Of a stretch of DNA of 64,000 nt, positions 1 through 12,969 are shown in pieces (position 1 is the stretch's first letter; each line of letters begins with the position of its first letter). The stretch is taken from positions 7,378,001 to 7,442,000 of the forward strand of contig OZ059899.1 of assembly GCA_964057225.1 (NCBI GenBank). Direction: 5' to 3'. The notes beneath the pieces were generated by a model. That model was not told the DNA's origin and did not search any database. It saw only the letters and a program-made list of their open reading frames with translations. The translations under genes were made by a program, and so were the position numbers. The stretch is from Auanema rhodensis (Eukaryota; Nematoda; Chromadorea; Rhabditida; Rhabditidae).

Positions 1-2214
1 TGTAAAATATGAAATTAGAAAAAAATAATAACAAGTAACAATCATACTTGCAAGTAGATGCTGCTAGACATTCGAGTTGAGCACGAGGAGCGCATTCATG
101 CTCCGCGTTGTGAAATGTGCAATCAGCTGTACAACAGGGATGATTATACGGAGAACATACCGAACCATTTGTGAAACGGCAGTCTGATGTGCAACATTTA
201 TATTCTTTGAAATTAATTGTTATACCCTTAACAGATTACTTGAAAAAAATACCTGTACCATCACAATCTTCGTTCAGCTCAACTACTCCATTTCCACAAT
301 AACTACTACGTTCTTCCTTTAAAATAATTATGATACGAAAAGAACAACTATATTCAAGACGCACCTTGAAACATGATGCTCTATTATGGAGAAATTTACC
401 AATTTGGGCAATGGAGCAATTCGAAAATTTCTAAATTGATTTTTAAGAATATACTTTATCAGGATTCTTACATCGTGTGTTTGTTTCAAACCTGACACGG
501 CTCTTGGTGCCATTATATATTTCTCTTTCACCAAAGTGTTTTTACATACATCTCCGTCGTGAGATGCTCCCCAAGCATGCCCATATTCTAAATACAATAT
601 TTATGCTCAAAAAGAGTGAACTAACAAAATATACCATGTGCAGCTACGATCTCTGTTTCTCTTGAAAGCAAAGGTAAACCAGAAATAAATCCTACTGTAA
701 GCAAAACATTTTGATTTGTTATGTTCTGAAGATTACAAACAATCAAAGACGTATATTAATGTATACTTCAGATATTACGTTCTGTGTGTTGTACTTTCCA
801 CAAATACCGAAATTAGGGGCTTTTCCTTCAAAGGCACAACCTAGCACACCATCATCAGCTAACTGTTTACCAGTAATCAAATGCCTCAGACAGTAGTCGT
901 TCCACATTTCACTTTGGCTAAAAGCCTGAAAAAGATTCATACCAAATTTGTTATCTTATCAATCAAAATAAATGAATTCACATTTAATAAGTCAGTTGAA
1001 TTCCACACTTTACCAGAAAAGTTAAAATGGTTACTGTCGTTTGACGGTGTGTTATGAATTACCATAGCTTCAATTTGCATACCAACATTAACAAATCTCA
1101 AAATAGCAGGTTGAGAAGAATAGTTCACATGAATAGTACCTTTCTGTTATCGGATTATCTTCTTGGTTTGTAGTAAACTGATCAAAATCTGTTCTTGTAA
1201 ATATCTTATTCACTTGAGCAATAAACTTAATCTGAAGTAGATAATATAATAATACGTCATTCCATAAATAATTTACAATATATTTTGATACTCTTGCAGC
1301 ATCAGAACGACCTACTCTTTGAAAGTAATCATAATCGGCGACAACTTTAACACCACAACGATTTTTTTTAACTGGGACGCCAGTCGACTGCTGAAGTTTG
1401 TCAATTTTTAAAACTAATATGAACTTCACTAACGTCTTGCCTCTTCTTTCGGTACTTCGTGAACGGATTAATCGCATCAGAAGAACTGGGAGCATATCTT
1501 TTCTGTATTGCATATAATTAAAATTTGTTTAATTGTTCTCGAGTTGTCTACCATATTTTTTTGTTTATAAAGTAAAACGGATTCGGATCTGGGGCTTTCA
1601 AGCCAATCAGAACCTCGGTAGACTATCATATCACTAAACAATTATACCAGTAAAAGCGCATTTAGTTGCTATCACTGACGATTTCAAAACATTTTTCAAA
1701 TGAATATCTGCAGGCTCAATGAAAATAGTATCGTTACCGGTATTGAGAAAACCAATAAAGACACCAGGTTCCAATTCATGGAGAGTGGCAGTAATGGAAG
1801 GATCATCTGTTTCAAAACCTCAATACTTCAAGTAATTAAAATTTCTATTTACCCGATTTGTATCCTTCATAGCCTGCTAAATCAGAATAGCGTAATATCG
1901 AAGAATCAGTTGCAATTTTAATATTTTTACTCAATGGAGGACGTCCCAACGTCAATTTAATGTTAAAATGTTCCCCTTAAAAATTTTAAGAGTATCCATT
2001 ATTAGTATCTTTTCATACCTAACAAATCAAGTTCAATACTTTCTAAAACTAAGCTTCCAAAACGATAATTACGTTTGATGGATTCGGAAGTAAGAATCTC
2101 ATGCTTAGGCAATGAACAAAACACTAGAAAATTTTTTTCCTTATTATCTTTGAAATTCTACAATAATTTACCTAATTGAAATATAACCACAAAAAACAAA
2201 AAACCTGGGTTCAT
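1..2214 (-). CDS. ADAM17/TACE-like metalloprotease, N-terminal part (3' end off window)
   Basis: Membrane shedding protease of the ADAM17 group (adm-4 is the C. elegans member). The start at 2214 opens a hydrophobic leader, MNPGFLFFVVIFQLVFCSLP, that reads across a 48-nt intron. A prodomain follows (about 1660-2120). The catalytic domain begins near 1370 with CGVKVVADYDYFQRVGR, which matches the first catalytic-domain strand of TACE. The zinc site is split by an intron: ...EIVAAH ends at about 613, and the next exon resumes with EYGHAWGASHD, giving a complete HExxHxxGxxHD. YIMAPRAVSG is the Met-turn region. Cysteine-rich disintegrin-type sequence (CCTSDCRF, CCTADCTF) runs to the exon edge at 48, and positions 1-47 are intron. 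The EGF/CANDIS, transmembrane and tail regions lie off the window. It is divergent from V-ATPase H. The family call is firm; individual exon edges are approximate. Confidence 0.85.
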
Positions 2215-2646
2215 AGATTGCAAGTTTACAGAGTATTCCTGGCTTTTGAACTATTATGTTCTCCATATTAAAATCAACTTAACAGTTAGTTACGTATTAT
2301 TATTGACCATACAAATAATAAACAATTGGTATGGGTCTTAACACGAACTGCCTGATCCTGAATCTTGTCCTCTGATTCTTGGTTTTCTTTTTGTTATTGA
2401 TTCCAATATATTTAAAAATAAAAGGGACAAATAGAAAAATTAGCTAACTATCAACTCAAAAAGCTTCCATACGAGTATCACTTCATGATGTGCTACCCTT
2501 TTATAATTGCAATACCTTATATGTCTGTATTTGCAAGATTCTAAACTCATCCTTGTCAATTCATCTCTTCTCATTCTTATTCTGTTTTTTGTTTAAACCA
2601 TCTCCAAGTAATTTCTCAACATTAAAATCATAATGCTCTTATAGAA
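2215..2646. other. Divergent promoter interval
   Basis: 432 bp between the start codons of the ADAM17-like gene (-) and V-ATPase H (+). It is AT-rich and has no supported ORF. A T-rich acceptor-like stretch ending TCTTATAG sits 2 bases before the vha-15 ATG and could be a spliced-leader acceptor. Confidence 0.5.
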
Positions 2647-4588
2647 ATGGCTGATCTTGCCCAGCATGCCATTCCGGCGGTTGACATGATTAATGCCACC
2701 TCTCGGCTTCAGTTGGAAGCTGCTGAGGTTTGTTTGAAATATTTATTTATGGTTATCATGAATTTGAGTATAGGTAAGAACTAACAAGCCTAATTGGGGA
2801 TCATATTTGCGCTCACAAATGGTTCCTCAGGAAGATTATAATTTCTTCACAGCTTACGAAGCCGCTAAGGTATAGCAAAAATCGGAAACTGACTTTCTTT
2901 GATATTCAGAGCAAAGAAGAGCGAGATGCTGTTTTAACAGCTAATGATGAAAATGGACAAGCTGTTAAAACTATTGTTAATTTGATTACCAATGTTGCTA
3001 AAGACCAAAATGTACGTTATGTACTAACTGTTTTGGACGATATGCTCCAGGTTCGCTAATATTATCTCGATATGCTAGTAAATCTTTGGTTTTGAGGAAG
3101 ACAAGACTCGTGTCGAAATTTTTCATAGAGCAGCTGCCAGAAGCAAGAAAACTGTCTGGTCTTGGTTCTTGGGAATACTCCAAAGACAAGATAACTTCAT
3201 TGTCAACCAAGTATTTCCACGAGATTAATTGTTTTTTATTTTTGAATTACCAGATGAGCTCCATCATAGCTAAACTCGCCTGTTTTGGAACAACTCTTAT
3301 GGAAGGATCTGAACTCAACTATTACTTCTCTTTTCTGAAAGATCAACTTAAGAGCGCTTCTGTAATTTGAAAATTCAATTAATTTTACTTCTGGAACTTT
3401 TAGAGCAATGAGTATATGAACACAACCGCTAGATGCTTACAAATGATGCTTAGAATTGATTCCTACAGGTTTTAAATATAATTTTTGAAAACAATTATCA
3501 TGAAATGATTAGACATGCTTTTGTTTCTGCTGATGGCATTCAAGCTATTGTATCTGCTCTCACTGGCAAAACCAACTTCCAACTTCAATATCAGCTTATC
3601 TTTGCTATTTGGTATTTTTGTTTCATTTATTCAACTATCTAACTATTTTATCGGTAAGGTGTCTCACATTTAACTCTGACATTGCTAAGAAGGCTCCGTC
3701 ATCTGGAGTCATTCAAGCATTGGGGGATATTCTTTCCGAGAGCTCTAAAGAAAAAGTCATCAGAATAATTCTTGCCACATTCAGCAATATTCTCAATAAG
3801 GTTGTTTTAACATTCTTAAGATAATATTATGCTAATCGATACATACAGGTAGAAGAGCGAGAGATCAAGAGAGAAGCTGCTCTCCAAATGGTCCAATGCA
3901 AGACTCTGAAGACCCTTGAGTTAATGGACGCTAAGAAGTACGATGATGCTGATTTGGAGGTACAAGGTACAAAAACGAGTTCGTTTTCACGCATCATATT
4001 CAGGAGGATATCAATTTCCTCAACGAACAACTTCACTTATCTGTACAAGATCTCAGTTCTTTTGATGAATATTGTGCTGAGGTTAGATCAGGAAGACTGC
4101 AATGGTCTCCAGTACATAAGTCAGAGAAGTTTTGGAGAGAAAATGCGGCTAGATTCAACGATAAGGGTTATGAACTACTGAAGTATATATTGTGTAAACA
4201 AAATTTATATATCATTACCACTGTTCAGGATTCTTATTCGTCTTTTGGAAACCAGTAATGATCCATTAATTCGTTGTGTCGCAGCTCATGATATTGGAGA
4301 ATACGTCAGGCATTATCCACGCGGAAAGACGTGAGGGTTTTTCTCATTGGGTCTATCAAAGGTTGTATATTACAGTGTTATTGAACAACAACAAGGAAAA
4401 CAGGCCGTTATGAAACTTTTGTCTGCTGATGATCCAAATGTACGCTATCACGCTCTCTTGGCTGTTCAAAAATTGATGGTTTTAGTTATTTTAAGTTTCA
4501 TTAGGATATTATCTTCTTCTAGGTTCACAATTGGGAATATCTAGGAAAACAAATTGACAATGAAACAGAAGCTGCTGTTGCGAAGTAA
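2647..4588 (+). CDS. vha-15: V-type proton ATPase subunit H
   Basis: Regulatory HEAT/armadillo-repeat subunit of the V1 sector. It couples V1 to Vo and allows ATP-driven proton pumping into endosomes, lysosomes and, in worms, excretory and hypodermal membranes. The start [20 protein letters not shown] is followed by family blocks in the right order: ILTxxDDML-like ([12 protein letters not shown]), [106 protein letters not shown], and the C-terminal [24 protein letters not shown] repeat before stop 4586-4588. About ten tiny introns interrupt it. The length is close to the usual 460-480 residues. Nothing is missing, so it is likely functional. Confidence 0.95.
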
Positions 4589-5071
4589 ATGTTGCTTAGA
4601 ATGTTATAGAGTTCTATGTATTAGCAGTAAATAGATGCGATCCCTTAACCGTAATGTGATATTATGATCATTCCATGTAATGTATTTTTGTACTGTATAT
4701 TTGGAAACCTAGTACTAATAAAATGTACATTGCCAAATTTTCTTTATCGATTTTTAATATTGAAAAATATAATTCAAAGTTCGATCTAAATTTCTGTTCA
4801 ACTTATTCTTATTTTGCCTGAAGACCAAGAACCAATGATCATGCCCGAATGTTATACATCTCCTCGTTAAGGAAATGAAGGATACTGAAACTGTAAATAT
4901 AATTTGGAAACCACCGAGATTCGTAGAAGAATAATAACAAGCTCTTAATATAACACCAAGCAGTTTCAGAGAAAATACTATAACATCCCCTAGTGCTACT
5001 GTTCACCCCAATATTAAATACAATTTCATAGGTCAACAATTTATGATTTATAACAATTACAGCAAACAAAT
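4589..5071. other. Convergent 3' interval
   Basis: Lies between the stop codons of V-ATPase H (+) and L11 (-). It holds the V-ATPase 3' UTR and poly(A) signal. The open frame on the minus strand (4839-5069) has no recognisable homology and lies in the L11 3' flank, so I do not call it a gene. Confidence 0.5.
4717..4722 (+). terminator. Poly(A) signal of V-ATPase H
   Basis: AATAAA about 130 bp after the stop codon, in an AT-rich 3' region. Confidence 0.6.
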
Positions 5072-6637
<1,566 letters not shown>

Positions 6638-7948
6638 ATGCTCAAGTGTCGGTTTTCAACGAATGTAGGTTGCTGAAGTTGATTTTACTAAATTTTCCCC
6701 CAAATATAGATAAAACCATTTAAAGTTGTGGAAGTTGGGGCTAGAGATGGTTTACAAAATGAGAAGGTAAAATAAAAGTTATAATACGAAAAGCATTGGT
6801 ATATTTAGACTATTGTTCCTGTCGATACCAAGGTTTCTTTAATCAATAAATTGAGTGATTGTGGTTTAAAGGTCAGCAAAGGCTACATTGAATTAATATT
6901 CAATTTAATTTTAATTGAAGACTATTGAGGCAACAAGCTTTGTTTCACCTAAATGGGTTCCTCAAATGGCGGATCATAATGAAGTTATCACTAAGATAAA
7001 TAAGAAGGAAGGTGTATCATACCCGGTTTTGGTACCTAATCTTGCTGGTTTCAAAAATGCTGTATGTCTGTTTTGAGTTAGAAAAATAACATTGTAACTT
7101 CCAGTTAAAAAATGGAAATATTAGAGAAATTGCCGTTTTCGGGGCAGCATCTGACTCTTTTTCAAAGTTTGTGTTATATGATTGGTCGTATTGAATTATG
7201 GTATTGTAGAAAAAATGTTAATGCAACTGTGGAAGAAAGCTTAAAAAAATTAGAAGATGTTACTAAGGCTGCTGTTCAGGAGGGTATACTTGTACGTGGG
7301 TATGAAAAATCGGTTTTTTTTTCACAATGTATGTAAATATTTTAAGCTACGTGTCTTGTGTGATCGGATGTCCTTATGAAGGACCTACAAACCCAAATGT
7401 TGTCGCTAAAGTAACAGAATCATTATTATCTTATGGATGTTATGAAGGTTTTGAACTCTTTTATAATATGAAACCTTTGGTTTAGTTTCTCTCGGTGATA
7501 CTATTGGTGTTGGTAGTGCAGGTTCAGTAAGAAGAATGTTGGATAATGTATTGCAATCTGTTGCTGCTGACAAACTAGCTGTACATTTTCACGATACCTA
7601 CGGACAAGCTCTGTCTAATGTCCTCGTCGCTATTGAGGTTCGTAGTGTTATATATTTATATATAAATAATTATCAGAAAGGCATATACGTAGCAGATTCA
7701 TCCATTGCTGGACTTGGGGGATGCCCTTACGCCAAAGGGGCAACAGGAAATGTTGCAACGGAAGACCTGGTGTACTTATTGCACGATCTAGGCTTCGTCA
7801 CGGTATAAATTCTTTTTTACTTTATTTTTTACCGATATTATAGGGAATAAATCTTGGTAAGCTGATTGAAGTTTCCAACTGGATTTGTCAAGAAATGGGA
7901 AGGAAGAATAACTCTCGAGTAGCTAACGCATTATCAGCCAAGTTATAG
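6638..7948 (+). CDS. Hydroxymethylglutaryl-CoA lyase
   Basis: Mitochondrial TIM-barrel lyase that splits HMG-CoA to acetyl-CoA and acetoacetate, the last step of leucine breakdown and of ketone-body synthesis. The short basic start MLKCRFSTN suits an import signal. Then come [18 protein letters not shown] (the arginine/aspartate catalytic strand), [47 protein letters not shown], the metal-binding [14 protein letters not shown], and the flexible-loop motif [20 protein letters not shown] carrying the active-site cysteine. The end is ALSAKL-stop. It is about 300 residues in several exons with introns near 40 nt. All key motifs are intact. It is flanked on both sides by minus-strand ribosomal protein genes. 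Confidence 0.95.
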
Positions 7949-7975
7949 CTTTTAGTTTTGTTAAATTTTTCTATG

Positions 7976-7981
7976 AATAAA
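7976..7981 (+). terminator. Poly(A) signal of HMG-CoA lyase
   Basis: AATAAA 27 bp after the stop codon. The convergent L5 stop codon is only 42 bp further on, so the two 3' ends nearly touch. Confidence 0.65.
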
Positions 7982-8022
7982 TTTTCTTTATAAACAACAA
8001 TTTATCATTAATAACAACGTTT

Positions 8023-9305
8023 TCACATAGCATCTTGCTGAGCCTTAAGCTGCAAGAGGAATTCCTTCTTCTTGGCGACACGTTCCTTTCTTTGCTCGTA
8101 TGTCAATCTTCTTGGTCCATAGACCTTTGGCTTCTCAATCTTGGCCTTCTTCTTGGCGGCCTCTGGGTTAGCTCTGATGGCAGCGTGAGCCTTCTTGTAC
8201 ATCTGAAAATATATGCTATATGGCTTTTCCTCTAGGTCATGGTACATATGTACTAAAAAACGATCAAGAATATATAGCATTTACCGGGCATCCCCAGAAG
8301 AGACGCCACACGATATACTAATATATGGTTGAACGAACCGAAATAACTCAGGCAGAGTTTTTCGATGTTTCGATGTGGTTCCAAGAACCTCAACCAAATA
8401 CCCAAAAGTGTCAAAAAATATTACCTCTTCAACTGAATCAGCATTGATTCCGTTCTTGATGAATTGAGAGAACTGACGTTTGTAGGCGTCATCGTCTTCT
8501 TCCTTAAGACTCTTCATGTACTCAGCAACGTGCTTTCCAAAAATACGATCGCGATGAGCTTCAGCATTGTATTCCTTAGATTCAGAATCGAATCCGAAGA
8601 AACGGTTCTCACTGGAAATTAGAAAATAAAACATGAAATATTATAATTCTTACCTGTGAGGAACTTCAATACCTCCATCAGCAACACCCTTCATGACAGC
8701 GAAGACCTTGCATCCAGTGGTGGTGCGGGCAAGTCCTACATCAAGGAAGGCCTTGAATGGAGCACGATCACCATCTTGCTCAACGTTGTAGTACTCTCCA
8801 TCAATCTTGAAACTAACAGTGAACGACAATAATTCAATAAAAAATTACCTCTTCTTGTCCCTTGTAGGTATCAGCAAGAGAAAGAACCTTAAGGTGACGA
8901 CGGGCCAAGAGAAGACCGGTGGCATAGGCAGCAGCGTAGTTGGTAAGACCAACCTAGTGAGAATTTAATTTAAAGTCTTTATTTTAAAAATTACCTTGAT
9001 TCCGTAACGAGGAAGCTCATGAGCGTAAGCAGAGGCGACAACGATATCTCCCTCAATCTTGGAATAAGCAATCTAAAAAAAACACAAAAATATACAAATC
9101 CTGAGGAAATACAAACCTGGGCGATGACGTCCTTGTTGGTGAAACGTACAATAAGTCTGTACTTAGGAGTATTGTACTTATTCTTATCCTGGACGGTTAA
9201 ACGCTTTCTGGCATAGTAGTCAGTCTTTCCTTCACGTCTACGCTTCAGCTTAACCTGATAGCGCTTGAAGTAGGCCTTATTTTTAACTACTTTCACGAGA
9301 CCCAT
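8023..9305 (-). CDS. rpl-5: 60S ribosomal protein L5 (uL18)
   Basis: Binds 5S rRNA and, with L11, forms the 5S RNP of the large subunit. The start [19 protein letters not shown] is the conserved N-terminus. It is followed by [103 protein letters not shown], and the lysine-rich end [20 protein letters not shown]...AQQDAM. Length is near 295 residues, as usual. Most introns are 40-50 nt. The one at 8203-8424 is 222 nt and carries a third copy of the structured element found in the long rpl-11 introns. Confidence 0.97.
8249..8396 (-). ncRNA. Candidate intronic H/ACA-like snoRNA (copy C, L5 intron)
   Basis: Inside the 222-nt rpl-5 intron, same strand. A perfect 7-bp stem (TGGTTGA at 8396-8390, TCAACCA at 8332-8326) closes a 71-nt hairpin. 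One base later comes ATATTA (8324-8319). The conserved block follows with GTGTGGC, CCCGG, exactly 8 nt, ATATATTC and TCGTTTTTTAG (ending 8253). The sequence of the 5' hairpin differs from copies A and B while its position is kept, as expected of one RNA family. The 3' boundary and ACA box are uncertain here. Confidence 0.45.
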
Positions 9306-9419
9306 TGTTACCCTTAAATAATAGTCTTGTGAATTTGACAACTTAAGAAATTAAATAAAAGGATCAGACATAATACATCCAAATAAATAAAAAATATTCA
9401 AAAGTCCTAAAATTTGATC

Positions 9420-9545
9420 GAAGTCTTATAATTGAAGGTCTACTCTTTGCTTAGGCCTGCCCTTAGCATCTAATACTCAGCGTGGTTCCTGCACGGAAAT
9501 TTCTACAGCGGGTTTGAACTCATGCCTGTATGTTGGAATACTAGA
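9420..9545. other. GC-richer patch upstream of L5
   Basis: In the 280-bp divergent interval between L5 (-) and the next plus-strand gene. It is clearly less AT-rich than its surroundings and holds short self-complementary pieces (for example TTCC-TGCAC-GGAA). There is no ORF. It could be a short RNA gene or a promoter element. I could not match it to tRNA or a spliceosomal RNA. Confidence 0.25.
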
Positions 9546-9585
9546 ATGTGATTAAATTATAAAAGTATCTTTCAGCTTAAAAAAA

Positions 9586-11142
9586 ATGACAGAATTTAAA
9601 GAAAGTTCTTCTATAAGTAGAAATAGATTTTCAAAATCGGAAGTACGCTGGAGGTTTTGTGAATTTTTGGAATTTAGCTTCTTTTATAGGATAAAGAAAC
9701 AGAAAATCCATGGCAAAATGACCGAAATCTAACTTTTCCAAACGTATCAAGTATTATAATGCTCTCTTGAATTACTTTGAATACAGAAATGAAATCAGTT
9801 TATTTTCACTGTTTCAGACACAAATAACGAGGGTATTTTGGATCAATTGTTTTCGAATCATGAATGTGCTAAAATAGGGTTAGTGTCATTTAGTTAGAGC
9901 ACTTAATTTTTTATATTTAGTGCAGCATATAATGAAGAAGTTACTGTTTTGAGAGACTCTAAATTTGATGGTGCTGAAGACAGAAGCAGAAATTTTTGGT
10001 GGAAAAAATTTCTAAAATTTATTTTTAATAAGTGCTTTTTGTAGGAAATGCGCTAGTAAAAATTATGGTGTAAATTATAATATTTTATCTAAAGAATCTG
10101 TTAAAAAAGATAAAGTATATATTTAGTATTATATTTTTTGAGTATTTTTCCACTATTTTAGACATACGAATCTGTTGAAAAAGTCGAGCATGCCGAGTAT
10201 TACCGGAAATTGGTATGTTCGTTTGAATATGATTCATTTTCTTTTATTTTTTAGTACGAAGATCAGGAAACAAATGCTGATCTTATTGTTTCTAAAACAC
10301 CGTCATTAGTTCACCGAAGTAAATACACGGTATTCTTTTCTTCATTAGTGCTTATCACTGTTTCATGTTATAGGAAGATTTTTCTAGTTATGATTGGTAT
10401 CTGCAAACAAATTCTGCTGATATTAAACGGTTAACAACATTAGACATTCAATCAACCATATGTGCTGCTCTAAATTCAAAGTATACTTTACTATGGTTGA
10501 TAGGAGTTGATGATTCATGCAAAGTTTTTGTTTTCTGAAGTATTATTAGTTAGTATTCTTGTTCAGATAGATGGAGTGCGGTTGAATCGTGCTCAAAGGG
10601 ATACATTTCGTCAGGGCTTTGATTTCGCTCTTTCAAATGAGTTTCTCCCAGCTTTAGATCCAATGTTCACCTCTTTACGTTTTTTGCCGGTTCTCAATAT
10701 TATATTGATTTTAATAATTCATATACGTAGGTAACTCAAGGAATGTATGATGATTTATATGTTGTCGAAATAGCAGTTACTGATGTTGTAGATACAGTGA
10801 GTTCTTTATTGCAACCATAATCTGTTGTACTTAATTCAGCTATATCAACTTTCTTCTGGTCGGATTTATTATGCTGCGGAAGGTCGTCCTAAACAATTAG
10901 AAAGCTTTAATGAGGTTGGATGTTTTTTTGTTTCGTAATAATTTTTGTTATCAAGGCTTATCAAATTCTACTGAGTAACTCGGAAACTAGCACATGTCAT
11001 CATCACGAAAGGTTTATTTTCTTTATAAATATTTCGATTAATTTTTTTTATATTCAGAGAAAATTCTAATACATCTTTTTATGTCGGATTATTAGCTGGA
11101 GTGGCGTTGGGTGCTATTATATACGGTGTTTATAAACGATGA
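9586..11142 (+). CDS. Uncharacterised protein with C-terminal membrane anchor
   Basis: Not recognised. The start MTEFKESSSISRNRFSKSE follows an acceptor-like TATCTTTCAG. Exons joined at good GT..AG sites with short introns give a reading frame of roughly 300 residues: DKETENPWQNDRNLTFPN, NNEGILDQLFSNHE, YESVEKVEHAEYYRKL, EDFSSYDWYLQTNSADIKRL, DGVRLNRAQRDTFRQGFDFA, YDDLYVVEIAVTDVVDT, SSGRIYYAAEGRPKQLESFN. It ends with one hydrophobic segment, FYVGLLAGVALGAIIYGVYK-R-stop, which would suit a tail-anchored protein of the ER or mitochondrial outer membrane. No enzyme motif is seen. Consistent exon structure and codon use make it a real gene. Exon joins in the middle (10535-10740) are less certain. 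Confidence 0.65.
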
Positions 11143-11324
11143 AGATTTTTGAAAGATATAAGTACTTGTGAATCCATCATGTAAATGATATAAAATGGTT
11201 TTTTAAAATTATTTATTTTTTTCTTTTTTCGATGTACTTTTTTCGTTTTATACCTTCATTTCAAAGCATAATAATAATAATACTAATATATAGAATCGAA
11301 AGTTTTCAATATTTCACAGAGATC
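11143..11324 (+). other. Short intercistronic region, possible operon junction
   Basis: Only 182 bp separate the stop of the anchored protein from the ATG of Rab GGTase beta on the same strand. The interval has a long T-rich run (about 11209-11250) and an acceptor-like ATTTCACAG 5 bases before the ATG. This spacing and T-rich element are typical of nematode operons resolved by SL2-type trans-splicing. The operon is inferred. Confidence 0.4.
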
Positions 11325-12726
11325 ATGGTGGGTACAGTCTAAATGAATAATTGGTTATTACATTATTTTAGTCCTTTGCTGGATTTCTTGATATTGCCAG
11401 AAAAGATGTGGATTTACCTATGAATTCTCCTAAATCTCTTCTTAAAGATTTACACTCGCAGTATCTGTACAAGTATGAAACAAGTAAAGATTCTTATGTA
11501 ACAATTTGTGTTTAACTTGAGCTGCTTCTACTCAATTTAGGAATATATTATGGCTGAGCCTTTAAGAATGAGTGGGATATACTGGTGCTGTAGTGCCATG
11601 GATATCCTAGGAGACGTATGAATTGCCTAAAAATTTCATTTATAGTACAATATTTAGATTGATAAAATGTCAGCAAAAGATATTATTGGGTACATGAAAA
11701 GCTGCCAAAATAATGATGGAGGTTTCGCTCCTGCTCCTGGTCACGAAAGTCATTTACTTCATACATTATCTGCTGTCCAGGTGAAGTTTTCATAATTGTT
11801 TGTGTGATAACTTCTATATTTTAAGATCATGATTATATTTAATGCTATTAATGAATTTAACACTGACAAAATCGCTGATTATGTGAAAACTTTAGAAAAT
11901 GACGATGGTAGCTTTGGAGGTGATGCTTCAAGTAAGATTCGTAAATTTTATCATATTTCCCAGGTAATGATTTTCAGATGAAATAGATACACGTTTTTCA
12001 TTCTGTGCTGTTGCCACCCTACATCTGATAAAACATTTGGATTCATTCGATGCTTCTAAAGCTATAAAATATGTGCTCAGTTGCTATAATTTCGATGGTG
12101 GTTTTGGAACAAGGCCAGGATCAGAAAGCCATTCAGGGCAGGTAATTATTTACTTTTCGCTGTTTTGAATGTTATTAAGCCGACTTTTTAAAGGTTTATT
12201 GTTGCTTGGGTTTTCTAAGTGTGACAGGACATCTTGAATCTATTGATTGTAATAGAACGGCTGAATGGTTAGCTCATCGTCAATGCTCTAGTGGAGGATT
12301 AAATGGTTTCATCTGCGTACATGCAATGAAATTATACTTTTTTTGAGGCCGACCTGAAAAACTGCCAGATGTTTGTTATTCGTGGTGGGTACTTGCTTCT
12401 TTGGCTATGTTGAAAAAATTACATTGGATTGATAAGGTATATATTGAGAATAGCTAATCTCTCATATTTTATTTAAGGAGAAAATGAAGAATTTCATTTT
12501 TGCTTGTCAAGACGATGAGCTTGGTGGCTTCGCTGATCGACCAGGGGATTGTGTAAGCTTCCTGTTTTATATTCTGAAAATATAATATACGTTACAGTCG
12601 GATCCATTTCATACTGTTTTTGGTATCGCAGCGTTATCTTTGCTGAAAAGTGTACCCGAACTTGAACAAGTTGATGCCGTATTTTGTATGACAAAGCGTT
12701 GCTTAGAAAACAAAAGTTTATGCTAA
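11325..12726 (+). CDS. Rab geranylgeranyltransferase (type II) beta subunit
   Basis: Catalytic beta subunit that, with the alpha subunit and REP, attaches geranylgeranyl groups to the C-terminal cysteines of Rab GTPases in the cytosol. A short first exon codes only M, and the next begins [20 protein letters not shown]. The prenyltransferase alpha-alpha barrel repeats are clear: [73 protein letters not shown], and [27 protein letters not shown] and the zinc-site end region [15 protein letters not shown] follow. The Asp/Cys/His zinc ligands (D and C in [10 protein letters not shown] in DPFHT) are present. About 335 residues, the usual size. Confidence 0.95.
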
Positions 12727-12738
12727 ATAATATATGGG

Positions 12739-12742
<4 letters not shown>

Positions 12743-12771
<29 letters not shown>
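12743..12771. repeat. AT dinucleotide microsatellite
   Basis: Uninterrupted alternating A/T of about 29 bp just after the Rab GGTase beta stop codon. Confidence 0.8.
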
Positions 12772-12774
<3 letters not shown>

Positions 12775-12969
12775 TTTATTTCTAATTTCTAATTTATTTA
12801 ATTAAATTTGTAGCTTATAACTCCGAAATGAAGTTTTATAAATTAGTAAAAGTCTAAATTTAAATTCAATTCATTCTTATTTGTATTATAGTAAAGATGA
12901 TGAACGGTTGTGTTTAATAAAAATTTTTAGTAAGGAAAAACCATCTTCATTTGCAATATAACGAATAGA

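Noticed and set aside
2212..2268. Alternative ADAM17-like start at 2268 (MENIIVQKPG)
   Set aside because: It is out of frame with the downstream prodomain after splicing. The ATG at 2214 gives a signal peptide in the correct frame.
9420..9545. Possible U5 snRNA on the minus strand
   Set aside because: A few blocks resemble the U5 stem, but the invariant GCCUUUUAC loop is missing and no clear Sm site is placed correctly.
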